A stretch of DNA of 41,936 bases from Bacteroidales bacterium (GTDB lineage: Bacteria > Bacteroidota > Bacteroidia > Bacteroidales > UBA10428): positions 1 through 41,936 of the forward strand of contig JAFGGU010000002.1 in assembly GCA_016930375.1 (NCBI GenBank), in the 5' to 3' direction. Positions within the stretch are counted from its first letter, which is position 1, and every line of letters begins with the position of its first letter. This document shows, one piece after another, positions 7,120 through 14,698 of the stretch. The notes below the pieces were generated by a model. It made no database searches and was not told where the DNA came from. It saw nothing but the letters and a program-made list of their open reading frames with translations. The translations under genes and the position numbers were made by a program.

Positions 7120-8199
7120 GTGATTTCAATGAAAATGCTGAATAAAAACCAAAACTGGCAGGCTTACCAGAAGGAAATTGCTGATGATCATTACTATTTT
7201 GCCCGCAGTTGCATACGGCAAAACGTATTCCCTGCAGCTGAAGATGTTTTTCTGAAGATTATAGGGAAGGAACTCGGCAAAGATATATTCGATGACGTCC
7301 GGCAAACGACCTGTACAGGTATTGCTTATCATTCGGGCGTTCTGCCTTTCGAGACCACCATGACAGTTGTGGCTCACCAGTTTGCCCTGATGAAGGAGGC
7401 CGGTTATGAAAATTTCGTCTGTTCGTGTGTCACTTCATTTGGCATTTATTCCGAGGTATTGGAATCCTGGAAATTCTTCCCGGATACTCTGAAGAATACA
7501 AGGGAAGCATTGAAACGAGCCACGGGTAAAACATTCGAAATACCATCCAATCTGGTTCACGCCAGCGATATTATTTTTAAGTTCAGAAAAGAAATAGCTT
7601 CCAAAGCAAAATACAGATTGGTCAATGCACTGACTGGAGAACCTCTGAACGTGGTGGACCATATTGGCTGCCATTATGCCAAAATCTTTCCCGAAAAGGG
7701 AATCGGTGGTGCCGAATATCCTTATGTGCTGGCCGGACTGATCGACGAATGGGGCGGGGCACAGGTAGATTATCCTGAACGCCGTCATTGCTGCGGATTT
7801 GGATTCAGGCAATACCTGTTGAAATCAAACCGGGGTTATTCGGTGGCGAATTCGAAAAAGAAATTCGAATCGATGCAGGCCTATAAGCCTGACCTCATTA
7901 TCGCCAACTGCCCGGGATGCACATTCTTCCTGGACCGCTGGCAATACACAATTGCCGAAATGGAAGGTAAAACCTATGGTAATAATGGCTTTGGCATTCC
8001 TGTTCTGACCTATGAAGAATTATCAGGTTTATTGCTTGGGTATGATCCCTGGGATATGGGATTGCAGGTTCACCAGGTAACTGTTGAGCCCATTTTGGAT
8101 AAATTGGGCATACATTATGATCCTGAAGCAAAATACAAAGGTTTGAAGAATGCTGACCTGGGTAAGCCAATTATGCCTGAAAATTTAAGATGCATTTAA
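7120..8199 (+). CDS. Heterodisulfide reductase subunit B-like protein with one degenerate CCG site
   Basis: A 359-residue HdrB-like protein. The C-terminal CCG domain is complete: C184 (HIGCHYAK), C224-C225 (RRHCCGFGFR), C264xxC267 (ANCPGCTFF), spaced as for a non-cubane [4Fe-4S] site. In the N-terminal half the matching cysteines are C31, C65 (TTCTG instead of CC), C101 and C103 (CSCVTS instead of CxxC), so the second non-cubane site appears altered. The start is GTG at 7120 (GAGGA about 7 nt upstream) or ATG at 7129. It presumably reduces or forms a disulfide using electrons from HdrC; the substrate is unknown. Confidence 0.88.
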   Translation: MISMKMLNKNQNWQAYQKEIADDHYYFARSCIRQNVFPAAEDVFLKIIGKELGKDIFDDVRQTTCTGIAYHSGVLPFETTMTVVAHQFALMKEAGYENFVCSCVTSFGIYSEVLESWKFFPDTLKNTREALKRATGKTFEIPSNLVHASDIIFKFRKEIASKAKYRLVNALTGEPLNVVDHIGCHYAKIFPEKGIGGAEYPYVLAGLIDEWGGAQVDYPERRHCCGFGFRQYLLKSNRGYSVANSKKKFESMQAYKPDLIIANCPGCTFFLDRWQYTIAEMEGKTYGNNGFGIPVLTYEELSGLLLGYDPWDMGLQVHQVTVEPILDKLGIHYDPEAKYKGLKNADLGKPIMPENLRCI

Positions 8200-8200
8200 A

Positions 8201-9004
8201 ATGCGCATAGTAACACTTATTGAAAATTTGGTTTACCAAAAAAATCTTTTTGCTGAGCACGGTCTTAGCTTTTATCTGGAAGGTAGCCATAAGAAGATCC
8301 TTTTTGACACGGGTCAGACCAGTCATTTCATCCACAATGCCGGCGTGCTGGGCGTTGACCTCACTGCTATTGACGAGGTTGTGATCAGTCATGGCCACTA
8401 CGACCATACCGGCGGATTGTATCCGTTTTTAAAAATCAATCCCAAGGCCAAGGTTTATATTAAAAGGGAAGCTTTCCATCCCAAATACCATGGGCAGGGA
8501 AAATTTATCGGTGTGTTTTACGATTCGCTGTTGGATAAACGGATTGTTTATGTTGATCAACGTGTTGAACTGGATGAAGGCATCTTTATTATGCCCAATA
8601 TACCTGTGAAGTATCCGGAAGATACCAATTACGGACAGTTGCACGTAAAAGTAGGCGATGAACTTGTGGAAGACACATTTGAGGATGAGCTTTACATGGC
8701 CATAACAGAAAACAAAAAATTGTCAGTTATCAGCAGTTGTTCACACCGCGGTATCATTAACATTTTGGAGGCTGCAAGGGATGAATTTGATTTTCCGTTT
8801 GATACCATCATGGGCGGGTTTCACATACAGGCCAACAGTGAAGATAAACTAAAAACGCTGGCGGATTATCTCAAAAGAATTTCGCCACGTGCCATTGGTG
8901 TTTGTCATTGTTCCGGTGTTGAAAAATATGCCTGGCTTCTCCAGCATTTAGGGCAACGGGTGTTTTATAACCATACCGGTAAAGTTGTTTGGGTAAATGG
9001 GTGA
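8201..9004 (+). CDS. MBL-fold metallohydrolase, COG1237 (dihydropterin-ribofuranosylaminobenzene phosphate synthase-like)
   Basis: A 267-residue metallo-beta-lactamase-fold protein. The metal motif is SHGHYDHTGGL (about 63-73), in which HxHYDH is typical of the COG1237 branch; later ligands are in SSCSHRGI and GGFHI, and CHCSG near the end. Archaeal members make the pterin of methanopterin, while bacterial ones are mostly uncharacterised. The stop of HdrB and this start are 1 nt apart, so it belongs to the Hdr-like module. Other MBL-fold proteins act on persulfides or thioesters, so a thiol-related hydrolase is one option; I cannot decide. Confidence 0.85.
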   Translation: MRIVTLIENLVYQKNLFAEHGLSFYLEGSHKKILFDTGQTSHFIHNAGVLGVDLTAIDEVVISHGHYDHTGGLYPFLKINPKAKVYIKREAFHPKYHGQGKFIGVFYDSLLDKRIVYVDQRVELDEGIFIMPNIPVKYPEDTNYGQLHVKVGDELVEDTFEDELYMAITENKKLSVISSCSHRGIINILEAARDEFDFPFDTIMGGFHIQANSEDKLKTLADYLKRISPRAIGVCHCSGVEKYAWLLQHLGQRVFYNHTGKVVWVNG

Positions 9005-9065
9005 GGAAGTTTATTTTTGCATTACCGCATAAAACACGAAAAGTATGAAGACAACATAGGTATTT

Positions 9066-10082
9066 TTATATCATGGATCGTATCTTCATGGCTACACAAT
9101 CGGTAATGTTCTTACAATGTTTTAAACAGTTTCCTGCAATGTAGCCTTCGCTATCTTTTGTTTTTGCGAAATTATAACCCCAGATGCCATAACAGCTTGT
9201 TGAACCGAATTCACTTCGGAACCATGAGCCCAATTCTGCACTTAGCCGTATTGACCGGTTGAAGTTGTTCATTTCTTCGTTCATGGCTTCTTCGATTCTG
9301 TTGTGCATCAGGAGCCAGTTCATCCGGGCAACCCTCGAATAGTCGTTCTCCATTTTGGCAGTTGCAGCACTTAATGCCATAACGCCTCCGGCAAGTGCAC
9401 CGCAGGTCCGGTTCATCATGGCTATTCCCCCAACAAATATCCAGGAAGCATTGAGCAACTCTTCTGTCAGCTTTACCTTTCCACCTAAACCTTTCAGCAC
9501 GCTTTGGGCACAATGAAATGCATTCTTATCGAATTCACCTAACAGAAGCGAAAAGGATTCTTTTTTCTCTTCAGGCATTTCACCTGAACCTGATATTGCG
9601 GTTGAATAAAGCTGATGAATGCCACAGACGGCGTTCAAACATGATGACATGCCATTCCCCTGAATGACCCTGCAGATACTTGTATTGTTATACCTTGTGA
9701 ATTCATTATAATATACCTGTGATTTATTGATCACTCCTAACTTTTCTTCGATCGGAACCGAATCATTCATCTGGGAACTCATAAACATCAATGGAGCAGT
9801 AAGGGCTCCGCATTCCATATCAGAACCGGCTATACCTCCCGCCATTGCTCCGGCATAAAGAACCAAACTGCTGTTATTAATGTTGTTTAATTCAGTCAGA
9901 GTCTGCATAACGCTTGGAGCGCAATGTCCCATACGCAGTATGTTGTTCAGGCTTCTTAATTTCTTTTTGTTGTATACTCCATAACCGGCCAGACTGATCG
10001 TTCCGATGCCAGCAAGTGCGAGCATGCTTTTTCGGGCAAAATCCCTCCGGCTTATAGGGCGGGATGAACCTTTTTTTGCCAT
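9066..10082 (-). CDS. Tat-exported tandem C_GCAxxG_C_C family protein
   Basis: A 338-residue protein with a Tat signal (SRRDFARKS at 11-19, followed by LALAGIGTISLAGYGVY). It holds two copies of the C_GCAxxG_C_C redox/metal motif: HCAPSV (C54) with GGIAGSDMECGALTAP (C91), and HCAQSV (C191) with GGIAMMNRTCGALAGG (C227). Each copy is followed by further cysteines (C137, C148, C153; later SCYG, NCLKHCKNITDC). Usual family members have one copy and are cytosolic; a tandem, folded-exported version suggests a cofactor is inserted before export. It is divergent from arsR and shares the intergenic operator at 10186. Function of the family is unknown. Confidence 0.85.
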   Translation of the reverse strand: MAKKGSSRPISRRDFARKSMLALAGIGTISLAGYGVYNKKKLRSLNNILRMGHCAPSVMQTLTELNNINNSSLVLYAGAMAGGIAGSDMECGALTAPLMFMSSQMNDSVPIEEKLGVINKSQVYYNEFTRYNNTSICRVIQGNGMSSCLNAVCGIHQLYSTAISGSGEMPEEKKESFSLLLGEFDKNAFHCAQSVLKGLGGKVKLTEELLNASWIFVGGIAMMNRTCGALAGGVMALSAATAKMENDYSRVARMNWLLMHNRIEEAMNEEMNNFNRSIRLSAELGSWFRSEFGSTSCYGIWGYNFAKTKDSEGYIAGNCLKHCKNITDCVAMKIRSMI

Positions 10083-10168
10083 TGTATTGTATTATAAATC
10101 ATACGAATTTATTAAAACCCGGATAATTAAAAAAGGTCAAATAATTTATGTTTTTAAAAATGAGAAGT

Positions 10169-10176
10169 TATATTTG
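10169..10176 (+). promoter_or_regulatory. -7 element of the arsR-feoAB promoter
   Basis: TATATTTG is a perfect TAnnTTTG element; a clear TTTG -33 is not visible about 19 nt upstream (TTTATG at 10145-10150 is closest). Transcription would start near 10183, placing the operator 10186-10199 on the first transcribed bases. Confidence 0.5.
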
Positions 10177-10185
10177 TAAAACGAT

Positions 10186-10199
10186 TGAACAATTGTTCA
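10186..10199. promoter_or_regulatory. ArsR/SmtB-type operator, perfect 14-bp palindrome
   Basis: TGAACAATTGTTCA is a perfect inverted repeat of the TGAA-N6-TTCA form known for SmtB/CzrA-type repressors. It lies 11 nt before the arsR start codon and just after the -7 element, as expected for autoregulation. The divergent C_GCAxxG_C_C gene starts 104 nt away and might also respond. Confidence 0.8.
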
Positions 10200-10210
10200 T
10201 ATAATACCCT

Positions 10211-10576
10211 ATGAAAAAACCAGGTTCTCATAAGAATTTGCTAAACAGCGTAGAAAAAGCAAAAGTGATTTCAGTAAAGAAAAAGATGAAGACCGAAAAG
10301 TGTTTTCAATACCTGGCAGAAACTTTTAAAGCAATGAGTGATCCAACACGTGCTAAAATAATTTATGCCCTTTGCCAGGAAGATGAGTTGTGTGTTAGTG
10401 ATCTTTCAAGCATCATTGAAACAACTAACTCCGCTATTTCTCACCAGCTGAGAAACCTGAGGAATATGAAACTGGTAAAATACAACAAGGTGGGTAAGAT
10501 GGCCTTTTATTCTTTGGATGATAAACATATTAATAATCTCTTTGCAGAAGGTTTGAGGCATGTAGAGGAAAAATAG
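10211..10576 (+). CDS. ArsR/SmtB-family metal-sensing repressor
   Basis: A 121-residue winged-helix repressor that aligns without gaps to SmtB from about residue 34 onward. The recognition helix reads TNSAISHQLRNLRNMKLV. Metal ligands are all present: alpha-3 pair C61 and D64 in ELCVSDL, and alpha-5 set D104, H106, H117, E120 (DxH...HxxE), the same residue numbers as in Synechococcus SmtB. The alpha-5 set binds zinc in SmtB/CzrA and is the functional sensing site. Additional cysteines C31 and C55 exist, but no Cys in alpha-5, so a persulfide sensor of the SqrR/BigR type is unlikely. It heads an operon with feoA and feoB, an uncommon pairing since Feo is normally under Fur or DtxR. Confidence 0.93.
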   Translation: MKKPGSHKNLLNSVEKAKVISVKKKMKTEKCFQYLAETFKAMSDPTRAKIIYALCQEDELCVSDLSSIIETTNSAISHQLRNLRNMKLVKYNKVGKMAFYSLDDKHINNLFAEGLRHVEEK

Positions 10577-10628
10577 TTTTTTTCGGTCTTAATGGAATAG
10601 ATTTTCACATATTGATATTTTAGTTAAC

Positions 10629-10877
10629 ATGATTGCTGAAAAAAGAAGCCGGCTTTTATCTGAGATGAAAAGCGGTGAGACAGGTTTGGTTGTTGCGGTA
10701 GCCGGTGGTAAAAAAGCAACAAAAAGACTGGCTGATCTTGGATTGACTCCGGGATCATTGGTAAGAGTAGTTAGAAAGACATTGTTCTCAGGGCCTATTC
10801 ACATAGAGGTATGCGGTTCAAAATTTGCCATTGGAAGGGGACTGGCGCAGAAAATAATTATGGACTTTAATGCCTGA
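10629..10877 (+). CDS. feoA: Ferrous iron transport protein A (FeoA domain)
   Basis: An 82-residue SH3-like FeoA protein, with the family pattern ATKRLADLGLTPGSLVRVVRKTLFSGPIHIEVCGSKFAIGRGLAQKIIM. FeoA is a small cytosolic partner that modulates the FeoB transporter. It lies 52 nt after arsR and overlaps the start of feoB by 8 nt, which supports translational coupling. The N-terminal extension (MIAEKRSRLLSEM) is slightly longer than in E. coli FeoA. Confidence 0.92.
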   Translation: MIAEKRSRLLSEMKSGETGLVVAVAGGKKATKRLADLGLTPGSLVRVVRKTLFSGPIHIEVCGSKFAIGRGLAQKIIMDFNA

Positions 10878-12810
10878 AAATAATCATATTACAATTGTAT
10901 TAGCAGGCCAGGGGAATGCCGGGAAATCTTCACTGTTCAATAATTTAACCGGACTGCACCAGCATATTGGCAACTGGGCCGGAAAAACAATTGAAAAGCG
11001 TGAGGGTACACTTTTTTATAAGGATTATACCATTGATGTACTGGATTTGCCGGGTATTTACTCCTTAACCACATATTCCGTTGAGGAGGTGATATCAAGA
11101 GAGTATATTACGCATCATCATCCCGATTGTGTGATTAACGTGGTTGATTCTACGAACCTTGAAAGAAGCCTGATATTCACACTTCAATTGCTCGAGCTGG
11201 AATGTCCGCTCGTATTGGCCTTAAATATGAGGGATCTGGCAAAAAATCGAGGGATAAATATTGAATACAATAAGCTGCAGGGCTTACTAAATACGCCTGT
11301 TATACCAACAGTCGCATCTCGTGGTTACGGAATAACAGACCTTATCGACGAGATTCTTAAAATTAAGGGTAATAGATCAAGTCATGCTGTTCACAGGTAC
11401 GGGAAAGAAATTGAAGATTGTATCGGACAATTGACGTCACTTATCCAGATTAATGAGTTTGCCTACCCGGCAAGATGGATAGCCATCAAATTGCTTGAAA
11501 AAGACAAAGACATAACCAAACTGGTAGGTGATCAAAAGCCCGAAATCCTGGGAAAGACAAAAGAACTTAGTGACCATCTGGAAGAGATGCACGGACACGA
11601 TTCCTCCCTTGTTATTGCTGATGAAAGAAGCCATCTGGCTTACCAGCTAACCAGGGAAATAGAAACCATTTTACCCAACAGGATAACAAGCCTGAATGAC
11701 AGGTTGGATGCCATTACCATGGACAGGATTTCGGGGTATATTGTTATGGTACTGATCATGGGGGGTATGTTTTTCACTGTTTTTACCTTTGGGAACTGGC
11801 TTTCAGGATTATTCGATACAATGTTTGCCCAATTTCATGACTGGTGGAACAATGCTGTTGGAGTATCATCGCTGGCATCTTTAGGATGGGCAGCTATTGA
11901 AAGTGTTCTGGCGCTTGTTCAGATTGCCTTCCCATACATCCTGCCGTTTTATATCATGTTATATGTATTGGAAGATTGGGGCTATATTGCCCGAATATCC
12001 TTTCTCATGGATCATCTCATGCATAAAATGGGGATCCATGGCAAGGCTTGTATTTCATTCATCATTGGATTGGGATGCAATGTGCCTGGTTGCCTCTCCT
12101 GTCGCATAATGGAGTCCCGACGCGAAAGATTCATTACGGCTGTTCTGGTGACTCTCGTGCCATGTTCGGCCGTGTCAGTAATTGTTTTCGGTCTTGTGGG
12201 CAAATACGTTGGACTCCTGTGGGCACTGGGCTTATATGTTTTTGCCATGATCCTGATTTTTCTAGTTGGCAGGATATCATCCAAATTGTTATTGGGGGAA
12301 CCCGTGGAACTAATCATGCCGATGCCCGATTATAAGGCGCCGCAGCTGAAATCGGTATTTTCCCAAACCTGGGATTCCCTGAAGGAGTTTATCTATATTG
12401 CAGCTCCGGTCGTAATCGTATCGGGTATTCTTATTCGTGCCATTGATCTGGCAGGCTGGATGTCGGCAATTTCCTCGTTTTTAAGTCCGGTTACCGTGAA
12501 TTGGCTTGGATTACCAGCAGTAACAGGAATATTGTTGATATTTGGCATTTTACGCAAGGAATTGATACTTGTAATGCTGGCTGCCTACCTGGGGACCACC
12601 CATTTTGCCGATGTGCTTAGTCCGCAACAGATGATCACCCTGGCGGTGGTAAGTATGTTTTACGTTCCCTGTGTGGCTACCATTTCTGTTTTGTGGAATG
12701 AATACGGATGGAAGAAGACTCTAATCGTATGCGCGCTGGAGATCTTTTTTGCCATTGCGTTGGCAGGACTTGTTAAAAGATTGCTGGATTTTTTTTATTC
12801 AGCGGGGTGA
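10870..12810 (+). CDS. feoB: Ferrous iron transport protein B
   Basis: A 646-residue Fe(II) transporter. The N-terminal G domain has GQGNAGKS (13-20), GNWAGKTIE with T40 as switch I, DLPG (59-62) and NMRD (about 119-122) as the guanine-specificity motif. This is followed by the guanine-dissociation-inhibitor helices and two Gate repeats with the membrane core (CSAVSVIVFGLVG; GILRKELILVM). The cysteine-bearing segments GLGCNVPGCLSCR and CSAVS are typical of FeoB. It is shorter than E. coli FeoB (773) but within the range for the family. The last 38 nt overlap the tail of the convergent DUF134 gene. Confidence 0.95.
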   Translation: MPENNHITIVLAGQGNAGKSSLFNNLTGLHQHIGNWAGKTIEKREGTLFYKDYTIDVLDLPGIYSLTTYSVEEVISREYITHHHPDCVINVVDSTNLERSLIFTLQLLELECPLVLALNMRDLAKNRGINIEYNKLQGLLNTPVIPTVASRGYGITDLIDEILKIKGNRSSHAVHRYGKEIEDCIGQLTSLIQINEFAYPARWIAIKLLEKDKDITKLVGDQKPEILGKTKELSDHLEEMHGHDSSLVIADERSHLAYQLTREIETILPNRITSLNDRLDAITMDRISGYIVMVLIMGGMFFTVFTFGNWLSGLFDTMFAQFHDWWNNAVGVSSLASLGWAAIESVLALVQIAFPYILPFYIMLYVLEDWGYIARISFLMDHLMHKMGIHGKACISFIIGLGCNVPGCLSCRIMESRRERFITAVLVTLVPCSAVSVIVFGLVGKYVGLLWALGLYVFAMILIFLVGRISSKLLLGEPVELIMPMPDYKAPQLKSVFSQTWDSLKEFIYIAAPVVIVSGILIRAIDLAGWMSAISSFLSPVTVNWLGLPAVTGILLIFGILRKELILVMLAAYLGTTHFADVLSPQQMITLAVVSMFYVPCVATISVLWNEYGWKKTLIVCALEIFFAIALAGLVKRLLDFFYSAG

Positions 12811-13189
12811 TTTTTTCTGAATCACATTTTCTGCACTGTGTAATGGGTTTAATTGCAGTAATGGTTTCATGACAGTCCTGGCATTTGTACCAGTAATCTT
12901 CGGTGATATATGTTCCTCCCTGAATGATTATGGCTTTCCCTTCAACAAAAGCTTTGGCTACACTTTTGCGGGCTTTGTCGTATATTCTGGTAAAAGTTGG
13001 CCGGGAGATATTCATTTTCTCAGCGGCTTCTTCCTGCGTGAGATTTTCATAATCTGACAGCCGGATGGCTTCAAATTCTTCGAACAATAGAACAACAGAT
13101 CCCAACTCGCGCATAGGGATGCCGAATGGTTTATAACCTTCCATGGGAGGAAGCATGGTTATCCTTCTGTTTCGTCTTCTGTTCGGCAT
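12773..13189 (-). CDS. DUF134 family DNA-binding protein (second copy)
   Basis: A 138-residue paralogue of 573-1019: MPNRRRNRRITMLPPMEGYKPFG at the start, EEFEAIRLSDYENLTQEEAAEKMNISRPTFTRIYDKARKSVAKAF as the HTH region, and a C-terminal zinc-ribbon-like CQDC...CRKC. Its HTH core is the more canonical of the two (TQEEAAEKM). It is the last gene of the minus-strand operon 15910-12773, 2 nt after the deformylase gene, and its 3' end overlaps feoB tail to tail by 38 nt. Two DUF134 regulators within 13 kb, each with a DUF5320 neighbour, point to duplicated modules. Confidence 0.9.
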   Translation of the reverse strand: MPNRRRNRRITMLPPMEGYKPFGIPMRELGSVVLLFEEFEAIRLSDYENLTQEEAAEKMNISRPTFTRIYDKARKSVAKAFVEGKAIIIQGGTYITEDYWYKCQDCHETITAIKPITQCRKCDSEKITPLNKKNPAIF

Positions 13190-13191
13190 TT

Positions 13192-13725
13192 CTATTTTGA
13201 AGTGTAATGGTATTTCTGAGTTTTGATAATCTCCCGCAATTTACTTCTGATCAATTTTTTTCGAATAGAACTCAATTTATCAATAAATAAAATTCCCTGC
13301 AAATGATCATATTCATGCTGAAAGATTCGTGCAACCAATCCATCCAAAACTTCCTCACGAACCTCAAAGTTTTCATTTCTGTACCTGACCTCGATTTTTT
13401 TGGCACGTGAAACATCTTCATTGATCCCGGGGATGCTCAGGCAACCTTCTTTATAATAAACCTCATCATCACCATAATGAACAATTTCAGGATTAAAGAT
13501 AACTTTTTCAATCGGAATTATTCCCTCCTCTTTCATGGGTGTGGTGTCAATAATAAAAATATTCTTCAATAGTCCCACCTGTGGGCCGGCTAATCCAATA
13601 CCCCCTGCGTTTTTAAGAGACTGCAGTATATTTTGGGCCATGGCTATATAATAGTCTCCCGGATCAACAGCAAAAGCTTTTTCTCTCAATATCGGGGAGC
13701 CATATTTAATTATCGGCAGTATCAT
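13192..13725 (-). CDS. def: Peptide deformylase
   Basis: A 177-residue metallo-deformylase that removes the N-formyl group from nascent proteins. Motif 1 is GIGLAGPQ (43-50; canonical GxGxAAxQ with the second A as G), motif 2 EGCLSIP (93-99, C95 a metal ligand), motif 3 QHEYDHLQG (136-144, His ligands and catalytic Glu). It sits 4 nt after a radical SAM gene and 2 nt before DUF134, away from the usual fmt/ruvX context. An additional deformylase elsewhere in the genome is likely, and this copy may be iron-linked: Fe(II) is the native metal of PDF, and feoB is the adjacent gene. Confidence 0.93.
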   Translation of the reverse strand: MILPIIKYGSPILREKAFAVDPGDYYIAMAQNILQSLKNAGGIGLAGPQVGLLKNIFIIDTTPMKEEGIIPIEKVIFNPEIVHYGDDEVYYKEGCLSIPGINEDVSRAKKIEVRYRNENFEVREEVLDGLVARIFQHEYDHLQGILFIDKLSSIRKKLIRSKLREIIKTQKYHYTSK

Positions 13726-13729
13726 GGTA

Positions 13730-14671
13730 CTATTTGCAATGATAACTTCTTATATAGTATGTTTTTCCCTTGTAGTGGGTAGCCTTAATTAAACCTTGTT
13801 TAATTAAAGCATGAACAACATTTTCATCAGCCTTGTTTTTTCTCAGTAATTCCTTCATGGTATCCTCCCGCAATGGATGAACAGCTGTTATATTTAAAAT
13901 ATCTTCATAAGCATTGCCCGTTATACCCGTTCCGGTACCTTCAAAACCTGTTAATAATTCGGTTTGGATACCCAGGTCCCGGAAAATATTCCAGGCTTTT
14001 GCTAGAAATGCAGATGCGGCAGGTTTTACTTCTTTTAGGGCAGGTGGCCTGGTGGGTACCGAGAGATAGGCCATTTCAGGATTCAGTGTGGCAATCCATG
14101 AAGCCGTTTGTTTCAAAGGGGGAATGGAATCATTGTATCCTTTTAAAAGCATGGTTTCGGTGTGCAAAGAACCAGTATAAGAAGATGAGAACATTTCCAG
14201 TCCTCTTAGCATTTCCTCAAAATCAGAAGATGACAATGGTTGATTGATTTTTTTCCATAATTCTTTGTCTACAGCATCCACTTTCACTGAAACCCAATCC
14301 GCTTCCGTTAATTCCTCCCTGACCCGGGGATCGTATAGGAGCGAAGAATTTGTAATAACAGCGACAGGTAGGCCTAATCTTTTTAACATGCGGATCTCCT
14401 TTCCCAGGTTGATATCCAGGGTAGGTTCACCATTTGTCACAAAAGTCAAATAATCAGGGGCATTACCATCACCTAATTTCAAGAGATGCTTTTCGACCTC
14501 GCTAAAAAGGAAATCGGGCTCATAAAATGCCATTCTGGTGATAGATTTGTTTCGGGTAATTCCAATCTGACAATATACACAACTGTATGAGCAAATCTTA
14601 TGAGAGGCGATATTATTAATGCCTAAACTCTTACCCAGTCTTCGTGAAGGTATTGGACCAAATGCGATCAT
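13730..14671 (-). CDS. Radical SAM protein, COG0731-like
   Basis: A 313-residue radical SAM enzyme. The N-terminus GPIPSRRLGKSLGINN is the signature of the COG0731 branch, followed by C27-SYS-C31-VY-C34, the CxxxCxxC cluster site. FVTNGEPTLD is the SAM-binding GE motif. The C-terminal part (about 240-313) looks like a small winged-helix tail (EDTMKELLRKNKADENVVHALIKQGLIKATHYKGKTYY). The reaction is unknown for this branch; it resembles the TYW1 core without being it. It is encoded between DUF89 and deformylase genes in the operator-controlled minus operon. Confidence 0.9.
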   Translation of the reverse strand: MIAFGPIPSRRLGKSLGINNIASHKICSYSCVYCQIGITRNKSITRMAFYEPDFLFSEVEKHLLKLGDGNAPDYLTFVTNGEPTLDINLGKEIRMLKRLGLPVAVITNSSLLYDPRVREELTEADWVSVKVDAVDKELWKKINQPLSSSDFEEMLRGLEMFSSSYTGSLHTETMLLKGYNDSIPPLKQTASWIATLNPEMAYLSVPTRPPALKEVKPAASAFLAKAWNIFRDLGIQTELLTGFEGTGTGITGNAYEDILNITAVHPLREDTMKELLRKNKADENVVHALIKQGLIKATHYKGKTYYIRSYHCK

Positions 14672-14698
14672 TGAGGATGATGTATTTTAATAATTATC

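Noticed and set aside
573..9004. Nitrogenase (nif) cluster, suggested by NifX/NifB-like proteins
   Set aside because: No nifHDK, no radical SAM NifB core and no nifEN; the single-domain proteins with ferredoxin-MinD fit the ORP type instead.
5071..9004. Methanogenesis-type heterodisulfide reductase
   Set aside because: No HdrA, and the organism signals (TonB, SprB/FISUMP, TAnnTTTG promoters) are Bacteroidetes.
10211..10576. ArsR as arsenic or persulfide sensor
   Set aside because: No CxC pair in the alpha-3 helix typical of arsenic sensors and no Cys in alpha-5 as in SqrR/BigR; the full SmtB alpha-3/alpha-5 set is present.
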